A DNA stretch of 64,000 nucleotides from Betaproteobacteria bacterium (GCA_009781175.1 WQYQ01000006.1:62001-126000); one strand, 5' to 3'; positions 8,751 to 18,279 are shown, numbered from the stretch's first letter. Numbers and translations are program-made. The notes: generated by a model from the sequence alone, not told the origin.

Positions 8751-10187
8751 TTAGAGCAAGAAAAACGTCGCCAGCCCAAGAAAAATAAAGAACCCGCCGG
8801 AGTCGGTACACGCGGTAATCAAGACCGAGGAACCCAGCGCGGGGTCTTTCCCGAGCCGCAGCATCGTCAGCGGGATCGCGACGCCCATGCAGGCCGCGAG
8901 GAGCAGGTTCAGCGTCATGGCGGCGGTCATCACCACGCCGAGCCGCCAATCGCCATACAGCGCCCACGCGATCAGGCCAAGCAGCCCGCCCCACACCAGA
9001 CCGTTGAATAGCGAGACGCCAATCTCCTTGCGGAACAGGCGGCGGCCATGTTCTTCGCTGACCTGCCCCATTGCGATCGCGCGCACGATCATCGTGATCG
9101 TCTGATTGCCGGAATTGCCGCCGATGCCGGCGACGATAGGCATCAGCGCGGCGAGCGCAACGAGTTTCGAAATCGAGCCTTCGAAAGCGCCGATAACCCG
9201 CGAGGCGATGAAAGCAGTAACAAGATTGGTCGCCAGCCAGCGCCAGCGGTTTTTGATCGAATCGAAAACCGGCGCAAAGATGTCTTCCTCTTCCTTCAAG
9301 CCGGCCTGGGAAAGTAGTTCCGCTTCCGATTGCTCGCGCACGAAATCGAGCACCGCCGCCACGGTCAGCCGCCCCATCAGGCGGTAGTGCGTGTCGACAA
9401 CCGGCGCGCTGACGAGGTCGTAGCGCTCGAAGGCTTTCGCGGCATCGTCCGCGCCGTCGCCGGGTTCGAGCGTCAGATGTTCGGTCAGCATGATTTTGCC
9501 GACCTCGACTTCCGGGTCGTTAATCAACAAACGCCCGATCGGCAGCACGCCGCGCAGCCGGTCTTTGCGGTCGACAACCATCAACTGATCGGTATGGTCG
9601 GGCAGCTCGTCGAAAAGGCGCAGATAGCGCAATACGACTTCGAGCGTCACATCCTCACGCACCGTGACCATTTCGAAGTCCATCAGCGCGCCGACCGAGT
9701 CCTCGGGGTAGGACATCGCGGCGCGCAACTGCTCGCGCTCCTCGGCGTCCATGCCGAGATAGACGTCCTCCATGACCTGACTCGGCAGGTCGGGCGCGAG
9801 GTCGGCAAGTTCATCCGCATCGAGCTGTTCGGCGGCGGCCACCAGTTCGGCCTGGTCCATCGTCTCGATCAGCGATTCGCGCACCGCGTCGGAGACTTCG
9901 ATCAGAATTTCGCCGTCGCGCTCGGCCTTGACCAGATCCCAAACGATCACACGCTCGTCGAGCGGCAAGGCTTCGAGGATGTAGGCGATGTCCGCCGGAT
10001 GCAGCTTTTCGAGCCGCTCCGCAAGTTCCGCGAGATGCTGCTTGTGGACGATGGTTTCAACCAGCTCGTGCTTCGGCGAGTCCTGCCGATGCACCAGGCC
10101 CTCCACGAGCTTTTGACGCGCGAGCAGGTGCTGCACCTCTTTGAGGTGAACCTGTACGTCGTCGCTGTGATGAGGGGTTTCCGACAT
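8751..10187 (-). CDS. mgtE: MgtE-type Mg2+ channel
   Basis: A 478-residue Mg2+ channel. The N-terminal helical domain (LHPADIAYILEALPLDER) is followed by paired CBS domains at about 140-265 (VREDVTLEVVLRYLR, LMVVDRKDRLRGV). The C-terminal pore domain, from about 300, carries the family motif GGNSGNQTITMIVRA and ends with further membrane helices. In known MgtE proteins the cytosolic domains close the pore when Mg2+ is high. It converges on mgtC with only 3 bases between the stops. Confidence 0.95.
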   Translation of the reverse strand: MSETPHHSDDVQVHLKEVQHLLARQKLVEGLVHRQDSPKHELVETIVHKQHLAELAERLEKLHPADIAYILEALPLDERVIVWDLVKAERDGEILIEVSDAVRESLIETMDQAELVAAAEQLDADELADLAPDLPSQVMEDVYLGMDAEEREQLRAAMSYPEDSVGALMDFEMVTVREDVTLEVVLRYLRLFDELPDHTDQLMVVDRKDRLRGVLPIGRLLINDPEVEVGKIMLTEHLTLEPGDGADDAAKAFERYDLVSAPVVDTHYRLMGRLTVAAVLDFVREQSEAELLSQAGLKEEEDIFAPVFDSIKNRWRWLATNLVTAFIASRVIGAFEGSISKLVALAALMPIVAGIGGNSGNQTITMIVRAIAMGQVSEEHGRRLFRKEIGVSLFNGLVWGGLLGLIAWALYGDWRLGVVMTAAMTLNLLLAACMGVAIPLTMLRLGKDPALGSSVLITACTDSGGFFIFLGLATFFLL

Positions 10188-10247
10188 AGCCTCTATCGCG
10201 AACTGCTTTGGGGTCCGCAGTGTACGCGAATAGTGGCCGCTTGCCGC

Positions 10248-10778
10248 CTAGACAGGCGCGGGGTCATTGAGTTCACGCAAGAGCCGCGCGGCCACCAGGC
10301 CGTTAACCAGGCCGAACACCAGCGCGGCCGCGCCGAATATCGGACTCAAAGCAAACACGCCATCGTGCGGCACAAGCCATAAACGCGCGAGCAAGAGCTG
10401 TCCGCCGATATGCGCAAACGCCGCAACGAGACTGGCGCTGACCGGGCCGAAAAAGCGCCGCGGCAGATGCGCCGTCGGCGCGAGCGCCGCAAGGCTTGTC
10501 AGCGCTCCCGCAAGGCTCAGGAAAAAACCCGGCGCGAGAAACTGGCCGAGCAACAAGCTCGCCGCGAATACCCGCAGCAGGGCGACCCAGGCCGCTTCGC
10601 GCCAGCCCCAGCGCCACAGCACGATCAGCACGACGATATTGCCCAGACCCGGTTTGACGCCCGGCAGCGGCAGCGGGATGGCCGCTTCGGCCAGCGAAAG
10701 CAGGATCGCCGCCGTCGCGAAGCGGGCAATCCGCCGGTCCTGCTCGGTCGGAACGAGTTCAATAGCCGAGCGAGTCAT
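10248..10778 (-). CDS. Gx transporter / heptaprenyl diphosphate synthase component I-like membrane protein
   Basis: A 176-residue hydrophobic protein with about five membrane segments and the family motif PGVKPGLGNIVVLIVLWRWG. Such proteins were originally linked to heptaprenyl diphosphate synthase component I, but many resemble ECF-type substrate-binding membrane subunits, and the real substrate is unknown. The start overlaps the upstream NusG-II gene by 20 bases, which suggests coupled translation. Pairing with a NusG-domain-II protein is a recurring arrangement of this family. Confidence 0.7.
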   Translation of the reverse strand: MTRSAIELVPTEQDRRIARFATAAILLSLAEAAIPLPLPGVKPGLGNIVVLIVLWRWGWREAAWVALLRVFAASLLLGQFLAPGFFLSLAGALTSLAALAPTAHLPRRFFGPVSASLVAAFAHIGGQLLLARLWLVPHDGVFALSPIFGAAALVFGLVNGLVAARLLRELNDPAPV

Positions 10779-11148
10779 ACGCGGCGGTGCGCCCGGCGAG
10801 CGAGAGACTGACTTGGTTTGGCGCGCAGATCGCGACCGCGCCGTTGCGGCTCAGCCAGCCCTGGCGCACGCAGTATTGGCGCGGGCCCGGATCGCTGAGC
10901 ACGCGCGCCCGGCCCGGCGCGATTTCGATGCGCGTAACGCCGAGCGGGCCCGGCACTTCGAATATCCGCGCGGCATCGAGCGGCAGACTTGCGACAAGCC
11001 GCCCGCCCGCGCGCACTTCGGCGCGATCCGGCCGGTCCGGGCTCCAGAAACGCAAAGCCAGCAGCGCCACGCACAGCGCGGCTAACACCAGGAACAGCCA
11101 ATCGCCGGGAAGAATCAGTTGCAGCCAGTCGCGCGCCGCGAGTTTCAC
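10759..11148 (-). CDS. Membrane-anchored NusG domain II protein
   Basis: A 129-residue protein with one membrane anchor at about residues 15-33, followed by a small beta-rich domain of the NusG-II type: [25 protein letters not shown] then [10 protein letters not shown] are recognisable in two stretches. The Cys pair in YCVRQGW and AICAPN is typical of the family. The function is unknown; it is repeatedly found with the Gx membrane protein encoded just downstream. It overlaps the rapZ stop by 4 bases, so it seems to be in one operon with rapZ. Confidence 0.65.
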   Translation of the reverse strand: MKLAARDWLQLILPGDWLFLVLAALCVALLALRFWSPDRPDRAEVRAGGRLVASLPLDAARIFEVPGPLGVTRIEIAPGRARVLSDPGPRQYCVRQGWLSRNGAVAICAPNQVSLSLAGRTAAYDSLGY

Positions 11149-11987
11149 TGCGTGAAGGTGCGATGCCGCAGCATGACGCGGCCATGATCGCGAAAGCGCG
11201 CGGCCAGCGCTTCCGCGATGTAAACGCTGCGGTGCCGGCCGCCGGTGCAGCCAATCGCGACGGTCAGATAGCTGCGGCTGTCGCGGATATAGGAAGGCAG
11301 CCAGCGTTCGACGAAATCGCCGATGTCCTGCGTCATACGTCCGACTTCTTCCTGTTTGGAGAGAAAATCGATTACCGGCTCATCGCGCCCGGTCAGCGGC
11401 CGCAGGGCGACGTTGTAGTAAGGATTCGGCAAACAGCGCACATCGAACACGAAGTCGGCGTCGAGCGGAATGCCATGTTTGAAGCCAAAGGATTCGAACA
11501 GCAGCGTGATGCCTGTTCCCGGCGTGATTTCGATCAGATCGCGCAGCCAAACGCGCAAGGTATTCGGATGCAGATCGCTCGTATCGATGCGCTGGCCCAG
11601 TTCGGCCACCGGTTCGACCAGATCGCGCTCCTGCTCGATGGCTTCGAGCAAGGTCACGCTGTCCGTCGCCAAGGGGTGACGCCGGCGCGTTTCGGAAAAG
11701 CGCGCGATCAAGGTGTTGTTGTGCGCTTCGAGAAAAACGAAGCGCAGGTCGTCGACCATTTCGCGCAGCGTTTCCACCGTACCCGGCAAAGCCTGCAAGC
11801 TCACGCCGCCGCGCACATCGACCGCGACGCCGACGCGGGTGTAGCCGGCCTCGCGCAGATGCACGACGAGTTGCGGCAAAAGCGTGGCGGGCAGGTTATC
11901 GACACAGTAATAGCCCGCGTCTTCCAGCACGGCGAGCGCGATACTTTTGCCTGAGCCTGACAGCCCTGAAAGAAGGATCAGATGCAT
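11145..11987 (-). CDS. rapZ: RNase adapter / nucleotide-binding protein RapZ
   Basis: A 280-residue RapZ (YvcJ) protein. In enterobacteria RapZ guides RNase E to GlmY/GlmZ small RNAs and so controls GlmS. The Walker A motif is GLSGSGKS at 8-15; further family signatures are [31 protein letters not shown], and the C-terminal [17 protein letters not shown]. Betaproteobacterial rapZ usually sits with hprK or ptsN; here it sits with the NusG-II and Gx genes. glmU, which uses the GlmS product after GlmM, is at 28 kb. Confidence 0.93.
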   Translation of the reverse strand: MHLILLSGLSGSGKSIALAVLEDAGYYCVDNLPATLLPQLVVHLREAGYTRVGVAVDVRGGVSLQALPGTVETLREMVDDLRFVFLEAHNNTLIARFSETRRRHPLATDSVTLLEAIEQERDLVEPVAELGQRIDTSDLHPNTLRVWLRDLIEITPGTGITLLFESFGFKHGIPLDADFVFDVRCLPNPYYNVALRPLTGRDEPVIDFLSKQEEVGRMTQDIGDFVERWLPSYIRDSRSYLTVAIGCTGGRHRSVYIAEALAARFRDHGRVMLRHRTFTQ

Positions 11988-12055
11988 GGGAAATGAAAGC
12001 AGACGTTTGCGGGTGACTCAAGCATAACCCGAACGCGGCTGCGCCCCCAAGCCGA

Positions 12056-13234
12056 TTACAGCGTATGCGTCCGGTCGCCGCGCGCGAAACCGCGCAGCGG
12101 CGCTTGAATCCCGCGCCCGACGGCGAGCACCTTGAACAGCTCGCCCATTTCGTGCGGCGCGATCAAACGCTGCGCCGCACGCGCCGCGCGGATGTAGTCG
12201 GGTTTATCCGTCGGCCCGCGCAGTTGCAAGCGTTCGAGCAAGCCGCAGTTGAGCAGAAAATTCCCCTGATCGCAGTAGCCGAGCACATCGAGACCGGCGT
12301 CATGCGCGGCGTCGGCCATCGCGGTGAAGTCGACGAAGCCGGTAATGTCGGTCAAACCTGGCCAAAAAAACGGGTCGGGGTGCGCGCGATGGCGGTAGTA
12401 GCAGATCAGCGTTCCCGTACTGCGCGAGGGTAGATAAAATTCGCGTTGCGGATAGCCGTAGTCGATCAAGAGCAGCGCGCCGCGGCCCAGGCGGCGCGAC
12501 CACTCGGCGATCCAGGCGCGGCCCGCGAGCGAAATCTCGCTCACATACTCGCCCTGGCTCGGCATAACGACGGGCAGCGCCGCTGCGGCGTCGGCCAGCG
12601 CGCCGCCAACGGGCCGATCGGCCCAGGTAAATGCACCATCGCGCCAAGCGACGCCGCGCTCGAACATTGCGCCGTCGCGCCAGGCGACAAGCTCCAGCGG
12701 CATCACGTCGAGCACTTCGTTGGCCACGACCACGCCGTCGAAGCGTTCGGGCAAAACATCGAGCCATTCGACCCGCTCAAGCAGTTCGGGTACGCGCGCG
12801 GCAAGCGTTTCGCGCTGACGTTCGCGCAGTTCGCCGGAAAGCTCCAGAATCGAATAGCGCTCGGGCGCGGCACCAAGCTCCGCCAAGGTCGCAAGCAAAT
12901 CCGCCGCGAGCAAACCGGTGCCCGCGCCGGCCTCGATCAGCCGGGGCGCGCTTTGCGCGAACAGATCCGCAATCTGCTGCGCGAGCGCCTGGCCGAACAA
13001 GGGCGTCAGCTCCGGCGCGGTAATGAAGTCGCCGCCCGGCCCGAACTTGCGCGCGCCACCGCTGTAGTAGCCCAGGCCGGGGCTGTAGAGCGCCTGCGCC
13101 ATGTAAGCGGAAAAAGGAATCCAGCCGCCCGCGCGAGCAATCTCTGCGGCGATTTGCGCTTTCAGGCGCTCGCTCGCGGCAAGCGCCTCGGCGCTCGGCG
13201 GCGGGAGCGTATCGGGACGTTCTGAAGGCATCAT
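12056..13234 (-). CDS. MidA/NDUFAF7-like SAM-dependent methyltransferase
   Basis: A 392-residue protein of the DUF185 (COG1565) methyltransferase family. The N-terminus has IPFSAYMAQALYSPGLGYYSGG and then FGPGGDFITAPELTPLFG, split here as two recognisable blocks, followed by the SAM loop EAGAGTGLLAADLL and the later VVANEVLDVMPLE. The mitochondrial homologue NDUFAF7 dimethylates an arginine of a complex I subunit; the bacterial substrate is not established. It lies 68 bases upstream of rapZ on the same strand. Confidence 0.88.
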   Translation of the reverse strand: MMPSERPDTLPPPSAEALAASERLKAQIAAEIARAGGWIPFSAYMAQALYSPGLGYYSGGARKFGPGGDFITAPELTPLFGQALAQQIADLFAQSAPRLIEAGAGTGLLAADLLATLAELGAAPERYSILELSGELRERQRETLAARVPELLERVEWLDVLPERFDGVVVANEVLDVMPLELVAWRDGAMFERGVAWRDGAFTWADRPVGGALADAAAALPVVMPSQGEYVSEISLAGRAWIAEWSRRLGRGALLLIDYGYPQREFYLPSRSTGTLICYYRHRAHPDPFFWPGLTDITGFVDFTAMADAAHDAGLDVLGYCDQGNFLLNCGLLERLQLRGPTDKPDYIRAARAAQRLIAPHEMGELFKVLAVGRGIQAPLRGFARGDRTHTL

Positions 13235-13245
13235 TCGCTACAACT

Positions 13246-13776
13246 TTACAAACTCACCGCCGCGCCGCTCTGCGCGGGAGCGGGAACGGGAGCCGGCGCT
13301 TCGCCCGGTTCAGGAGCGGGCGCAGACTCCACGGCCGGCGGCGGCGCGAGTTCCGTTCCAGGAAGCGGCGCATCGACCAGCCTCACGCCGCGCACGAAAT
13401 AGCTCGTTTCGCCAAAACAAGTGGTCGGCAAGCCGACATGCTGCGCGTATTCGAGCGACACTTGCCGCCCCATCACGCGATTGATGGCTTTCGCCACCGT
13501 TTCGTCGCGCACGGTGAAAGCGAAGCGTTCCGGCATCGCGCCGGGCATCGCTATCAGCTGCATCTCGCCTTCCCAGGTCTTACAGACCCAGCCCTTGCGC
13601 GAAAACTTCAGAATGTAGCCGGTGCGCTCGCCGTCCGAAAAACTGAAGTTCAGCGCCGCCCAGATATACAGCACCCCCAATGCGATCACCAGTACGAAAA
13701 GAATGGCGGTCCATTTTTTGATGGCGCGCATCACGCTTTTGCGCGGCGCCGGCGTAGTCGTCTGTGAAGTGTTCAT
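13246..13776 (-). CDS. Membrane-anchored protein of unknown function with a Pro/Ala-rich tail
   Basis: I do not recognise a named family. The 176-residue product has a basic N-terminus, one membrane segment at about 22-41, and a soluble domain with GYILKFSRKGWVCKTWEGE and later YAQHVGLPTTCFGETSYF. It ends with a low-complexity Pro/Ala/Glu-rich tail of about 45 residues. Two Cys in the soluble part could form a disulfide outside the cytoplasm. I chose ATG 13774-13776, with an AGGGA box 11 bases upstream; ATG 13813-13815 would add 13 residues. The stop is 11 bases before the midA-like start. Confidence 0.6.
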   Translation of the reverse strand: MNTSQTTTPAPRKSVMRAIKKWTAILFVLVIALGVLYIWAALNFSFSDGERTGYILKFSRKGWVCKTWEGEMQLIAMPGAMPERFAFTVRDETVAKAINRVMGRQVSLEYAQHVGLPTTCFGETSYFVRGVRLVDAPLPGTELAPPPAVESAPAPEPGEAPAPVPAPAQSGAAVSL

Positions 13777-13831
13777 AGAGCATTTGTTCCCTGGGTTTTC
13801 GATAGTACCCGACATGTATCAAAAGAAAAGC

Positions 13832-13940
13832 CGCCAACACAACCCAGCGCAGCGGTGCAGGCAAGGCGCGCGAAACGCAGACAGTACAAAACAGTACGGC
13901 AAGTGAGCGCAACGCAGCATGCAGGGTTGTGTTAGTGGCG
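13832..13940. repeat. Core-plus-arms palindromic element, copy A (diverged)
   Basis: This gap directly after the yifB stop holds a diverged member of a three-copy family. The core blocks GCAGACAGTAC (13877-13887) and GTACGGCAAG (13894-13903) match the copies at 55.1 and 58.2 kb. The outer arms are an inverted repeat private to this site: AACACAACCC (13836-13845) with GGGTTGTGTT (13924-13933), extended by CGCC/GGCG with a 3-base bulge. The distal half of the core has decayed. Confidence 0.7.
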
Positions 13941-15437
13941 TTAAGGTGCGCGCGGAAGCTCGCGCCGGAGCTGAATCGCCTCCGCAACATGCGGGCGGCC
14001 GACCGTTGGCGCGCCCGCCAGATCGGCAATACTGCGCGCCACTCTGAGCAGGCGATGCGTGCCGCGCGCCGAGAGACCGAGCCGTTCGATCGCGGCGGTC
14101 AACAACTTCGCGGCTTCGGCGTCGGGCGTGCAAAAGCGTTCGACGCCCGCCGAATCGAGCAGCGCATTGGCACAGCCCTGGCGCTTGAGCTGAATCCCGG
14201 CCGCGCGTTCGACGCGCTTGCGCACAGCGGCGCTGGTCTCCCCCGCGGATGCTTGCTGGAGTTCGTGCGCGTTTAGCGGCGCAACCTCCAAAACCAGATC
14301 GATCCGATCCAGGAATGGCCCCGATAAGCGTCCGCGATACCGCGCCACCTGATCCGGCGTGCAGCGGCAGCGCGCGCTGCCGCGATAACCGCAGGGGCAT
14401 GGATTCATCGCGGCAATGAGCTGGAAACGCGCCGGAAAATCCGCCCGCCGCGCCGCGCGCGAAACCATGATCGAGCCGGTTTCCAAAGGTTCGCGCAAGG
14501 ATTCGAGCACCCGGCGGTCGAACTCGGGCAATTCATCGAGGAACAAAACACCGTGGTGCGCCAATGAAATTTCGCCCGGACGCGGCGAAGAACCCCCGCC
14601 GACGATCGCCGCCACCGAGGCCGAATGATGCGGAGCCCGGATGCTGCGCCGCTTCCAGGCGTCGATCGAGAAACTGCCTTCGAGCGAAAGCACCGCGGCC
14701 GACTCAACGGCCTCCGCATCAGTCATCGGCGGCAGAATCCCCGGCAGGCGCTGCGCGAGCATCGATTTACCCGTGCCCGGCGGCCCGTACATCAGCATGC
14801 TGTGGCGACCCGCGGCAGCGATCTCCAAGGCCCGCCGCGCCGCGGCCTGACCGCGCACATCGACCAGATCTGGATAGACAACCGATGTCGTGACCGCGGC
14901 ATCGGCCCGCACCGCTTCTAGCGTCGTATGTCCGTTCAAATGCGCGACGACTTCGAGCAGGCTGTTCGCTGCGAAAACCTGCGCGCCGTGCGCCAGGGCC
15001 GCCTCCTGCGCGTTCTCGCGCGGCAGGATCAAGGCTCGGCCGGCCCGCGTGGCGGCCAGCGCCATCGCCAGCGAGCCGCGCACCGGCCGCAACGCGCCGC
15101 TCAAGGAAAGCTCGCCCGCGAACTCGATGCCATCGAGCGCGGCTTGTTTGATCTGGCCGGATGCGGCGAGGATGCCGAGCGCAATCGGCAAATCGAAGCG
15201 GCCGCCCTCTTTCGGCAGATCGGCGGGCGCGAGATTGGCCGTCAGCCGGCGCTGGGGAAATTCGAAATTGCAGGTCGTCAGCGCCGCGCGCACGCGATCG
15301 CGCGCTTCCTTGACTTCGGTATCCGGCAAGCCGACCAGCGAAAACCCCGGCAAACCATTGCCAAGATGAACCTCGACGGAAACTTCGGGCGCATGGATGC
15401 CCTCGATTGCGCGGCTGGAAACGGATGCAAGCGCCAT
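13941..15437 (-). CDS. YifB/ComM-family Mg-chelatase-like AAA+ ATPase
   Basis: A 498-residue protein of the YifB/ComM family; ComM is a hexameric helicase that promotes branch migration in natural transformation. The N-terminal ChlI-like domain (GLPGFSLVGLPDTEVKEARD) is followed by Walker A GPPGTGKS at 218-225, Walker B in VLFLDELPEF, and a four-Cys cluster starting CPCGYRGSARC that is typical of the family. The C-terminal helical domain ends in RPHVAEAIQLR. The stop abuts the right arm of repeat copy A. Confidence 0.93.
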   Translation of the reverse strand: MALASVSSRAIEGIHAPEVSVEVHLGNGLPGFSLVGLPDTEVKEARDRVRAALTTCNFEFPQRRLTANLAPADLPKEGGRFDLPIALGILAASGQIKQAALDGIEFAGELSLSGALRPVRGSLAMALAATRAGRALILPRENAQEAALAHGAQVFAANSLLEVVAHLNGHTTLEAVRADAAVTTSVVYPDLVDVRGQAAARRALEIAAAGRHSMLMYGPPGTGKSMLAQRLPGILPPMTDAEAVESAAVLSLEGSFSIDAWKRRSIRAPHHSASVAAIVGGGSSPRPGEISLAHHGVLFLDELPEFDRRVLESLREPLETGSIMVSRAARRADFPARFQLIAAMNPCPCGYRGSARCRCTPDQVARYRGRLSGPFLDRIDLVLEVAPLNAHELQQASAGETSAAVRKRVERAAGIQLKRQGCANALLDSAGVERFCTPDAEAAKLLTAAIERLGLSARGTHRLLRVARSIADLAGAPTVGRPHVAEAIQLRRELPRAP

Positions 15438-15604
15438 ACAGTAATAGTGCCGGAAAGATGCGGCGAGTGTAACGCGAACCCTATGGGATTTGTCTCGTTA
15501 ACCCCGCCATGATGACCACGCCAAGGCCCGAACCCTACGCAAACGATTCTCGCCGCATGGTAACAAGCCCCAGAATGTGGTGATCCCATTCCGCGCCAGC
15601 CCGC

Positions 15605-17344
15605 ATGCCGCCGCTCACGATTCAAAGCATCCTGCGCGAACTGTTGCAACCCTATCGATCCCGCATCCTGGTCGCCGCGCTTGCCCTCGTCGTGGCGGCC
15701 AGCGCGATGCTCGGCGTCGGCCAAGCGCTGCGCGCCGTCATCGACAAAGGTTTTGCGGCGGGCGACGCGGCCTGGCTGGACCGCACCCTGCTTGCGATGT
15801 TCGGCGTCATCGCACTGCTCGCGCTGGCGACCTGGTTCCGTTTCTACAACGTCTCCTGGCTCGGCGAGCGTGTGACGGCCGATCTGCGCCGGCGCGTTTT
15901 CGCGCATCTGCTGACGCTGCCACCCTCGTGGTTCGAGGCGGGCCGGACGGGCGATGTGATCTCGCGCCTGACCTCGGACACGACGCAGCTCGAAAACGTC
16001 ATCGGCTCCTCGGTTTCGATCGCGCTGCGCAACGCCTTGCTCCTGATCGGCGGCCTCGCGATGCTGGTCACGACAAGCCTCAAACTCACGCTGCTCGTTA
16101 TCGCGGGGGTTCCGCTCGTCGTCGCGCCGATCGTGCTGTTCGGCCGTCGCGTGCGCGCGCTGGCGCGCCAAAGCCAGGATCGCGTCGCCGATCTCGGCAA
16201 CCGCATCGACGAAACGATTCACGAAATCCGCATCGTGCAAGCCTACGGACATGAGGATTTCGACCGTGTAGATTTCGCCAAACGGGTCGAGCGCGGCTTC
16301 GCCGTTGCGCAGCGCCGCATCGCGGCCCGCTCCGCGCTGATCGTCGCGGTGATGGTGCTCGTTTTTGGCGCGATCGCCTTCATTCTGTGGGTCGGCGGTC
16401 ACGATGTTCTGGCCGGGCGGCTCTCGCCCGGCCAGCTGTCGGCCTTCGTTTTCTATGCCGCCATCGTGGCGGGAAGCGTCGGCGCGCTCTCCGAAGTCTG
16501 GGGCGATCTGCAGCGCGCGCGCGGCGCCACCGAACGCCTCGTCGAACTGCTCGCCACCGCGCCGGATATCGCCGCGCCCGCCGCGCCGGCCCATCTTCCC
16601 GAACCGCCGCAGGGACGCATCGCCTTCAAGGCCGTCGATTTCCGCTATCCGAGCCGGCCCGATACGCCGGCGCTCGAAGCTTTCTCGCTTGAAATCGCGC
16701 CGGGCGAATCGGTCGCGCTCGTCGGTCCGTCCGGCGCGGGCAAGACGACCGTTTTTCAATTGCTGCTGCGTTTCTACGATCCGCAAAACGGCCAGGTATT
16801 TGTCGATGGCGTCGATCTGCGCACGCTCGACCCCGCGAGCCTGCGTGCGCGGCTCGCGCTCGTCTCGCAGGAGGCGGTTATCTTTGCCGCCAGCGTGGCT
16901 GAAAATGTGCGTTACGCGCGCCCCGAAGCCACGCTTGACGAAGTCCGCGCCGCCTGCGCCGCCGCGTTTGCGGACGAATTCATCGAACGCCTGCCGCAAG
17001 GGTACGACACCGATCTCGGCGAGCGCGGCGTCAAGCTTTCCGGCGGGCAGCGCCAGCGCATCGCGATCGCGCGCGCGATTTTGGCGGACCGCCCGATTCT
17101 GTTGCTCGACGAAGCGACCTCGGCGCTCGACGCCGAAAGCGAGCGCGTCGTGCAGGCCGCGCTCGAACATCTGATGAACGGGCGCTCCACGCTCGTCATC
17201 GCGCACCGGCTTGCGACCGTGCAGCGCGCAAACCGCATTGTCGTGATGGAGCGCGGGAAAATCGTCGAGGCCGGTATGCATGGCGATTTGATCGCCGCGG
17301 ACGGCCTCTATGCGCGGCTCGCTCGCTTACAGTTCTCGGCGTGA
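15605..17344 (+). CDS. MsbA-like ABC exporter (fused membrane and ATPase domains)
   Basis: A 579-residue half-transporter. Six membrane helices occupy about residues 15-300, with the coupling region FEAGRTGDVISRLTSDT. The nucleotide-binding domain has Walker A GPSGAGKT near 374, signature LSGGQRQRIAIARAI near 479, Walker B ILLLDEATSALD near 498, and the H-loop in VIAHRLATV. The sequence fits the MsbA/LmrA lipid and drug exporter group; the substrate cannot be read from sequence. It stands alone on the plus strand, 167 bases from yifB and divergent from it. Confidence 0.85.
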   Translation: MPPLTIQSILRELLQPYRSRILVAALALVVAASAMLGVGQALRAVIDKGFAAGDAAWLDRTLLAMFGVIALLALATWFRFYNVSWLGERVTADLRRRVFAHLLTLPPSWFEAGRTGDVISRLTSDTTQLENVIGSSVSIALRNALLLIGGLAMLVTTSLKLTLLVIAGVPLVVAPIVLFGRRVRALARQSQDRVADLGNRIDETIHEIRIVQAYGHEDFDRVDFAKRVERGFAVAQRRIAARSALIVAVMVLVFGAIAFILWVGGHDVLAGRLSPGQLSAFVFYAAIVAGSVGALSEVWGDLQRARGATERLVELLATAPDIAAPAAPAHLPEPPQGRIAFKAVDFRYPSRPDTPALEAFSLEIAPGESVALVGPSGAGKTTVFQLLLRFYDPQNGQVFVDGVDLRTLDPASLRARLALVSQEAVIFAASVAENVRYARPEATLDEVRAACAAAFADEFIERLPQGYDTDLGERGVKLSGGQRQRIAIARAILADRPILLLDEATSALDAESERVVQAALEHLMNGRSTLVIAHRLATVQRANRIVVMERGKIVEAGMHGDLIAADGLYARLARLQFSA

Positions 17345-17376
17345 ATACTAACCGCCGCCGCGCTCGATTACGCCAA

Positions 17377-18279
17377 TTAATCCTTGAGCGTCAATTTCGG
17401 GAACGACAGCAAGGGCCACGGAGGCGCTATCGTGCAATCCAAATTCCCGCCGTGTTTCTTGGCGGCAATCTGCGCCAAAAACATTTCCGCCGTTGAAAGC
17501 TCGATCTCATCGGCGACGCCCGTTAATACTTGAAACTGCCAATGCGTGCCCACATCGCTCAAGCGCAGCACAAATGCATTGCTTTTGCTATGTGCCAAAG
17601 CCAGTTCGGTCAGCTGTTGAAACGCTTGGCGCAATAAGCTGATATCGCCGCAGACATAGCATATGCCCAAAGAATCGGCGGACTCTGCCACACGCAACTC
17701 GGCATTTCTCTGCTCGGCTGCCTCCCAGCATGCATCGCATGTTTCGTAAGCAACCTGGACCAGATCGACCAGCTCGAAACGCGTAGTCGATAGCGCCGCC
17801 GCGCGCAGCACGCTCAGAATGCGCTCGGAGCGCGCCAGCGCTTTTTCGGCCAGCGCCAAAATCCGCTCAGCTCCTTCTCGGTCGGGTTCGAATATACCGT
17901 CCACGACGCCTCTCGCCATGCTGATGGTGGTGGCATTCGGGGAGCGCAAATCGTGCCCAAGTTTGCGCAGAACCGCTTCGTTCGCAGCACCGGCAAGCAC
18001 ATTGTCGCTGCGGTCTTCAACGACCAGCAGACGCCACGCTTCAGACTCGCCCAGGCTCAAGTGCAGGTTCAGCCCCGCAGCCGTTTCGTAATCGCAAGGA
18101 AGGCGTTCGATCCAGCCCGCGCCAAGCACGCCGCGCAGGGCTTCATCGAGCGTTGCGTCTTGCGGCAATGCGAGCCATTCGCGCAAGTGGCGATTCCCGC
18201 TTTGCACGCTGCCCTGCGCATCCAGGAACCCGATTCCGAGCGGCAAAATATCGATGAGTGCGGCAATTCGATCAAACAT
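17377..18279 (-). CDS. PAS/HisKA-type sensor kinase-like protein lacking clear ATPase motifs
   Basis: A 300-residue soluble protein. Residues 1-95 look like a PAS-type sensor ([20 protein letters not shown]). The HisKA-like H box is [13 protein letters not shown] with His109. The C-terminal third is where an HATPase domain should be, but the N, G1 (DxGxG) and G2 boxes are not recognisable. It could be a degenerate kinase, a phosphotransfer protein or a partner of the OmpR-type regulator at 18.9 kb. It is divergent from mscL and about 600 bases from that regulator's stop. Confidence 0.6.
   Translation of the reverse strand: MFDRIAALIDILPLGIGFLDAQGSVQSGNRHLREWLALPQDATLDEALRGVLGAGWIERLPCDYETAAGLNLHLSLGESEAWRLLVVEDRSDNVLAGAANEAVLRKLGHDLRSPNATTISMARGVVDGIFEPDREGAERILALAEKALARSERILSVLRAAALSTTRFELVDLVQVAYETCDACWEAAEQRNAELRVAESADSLGICYVCGDISLLRQAFQQLTELALAHSKSNAFVLRLSDVGTHWQFQVLTGVADEIELSTAEMFLAQIAAKKHGGNLDCTIAPPWPLLSFPKLTLKD

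Noticed and set aside
15278..17281. A 667-codon open frame on the minus strand across the start of yifB and the ABC exporter
   Set aside because: It runs antisense to the ABC exporter, is rich in Arg, Gln, Asp and His as expected of GC-rich shadows, and shows no domain.
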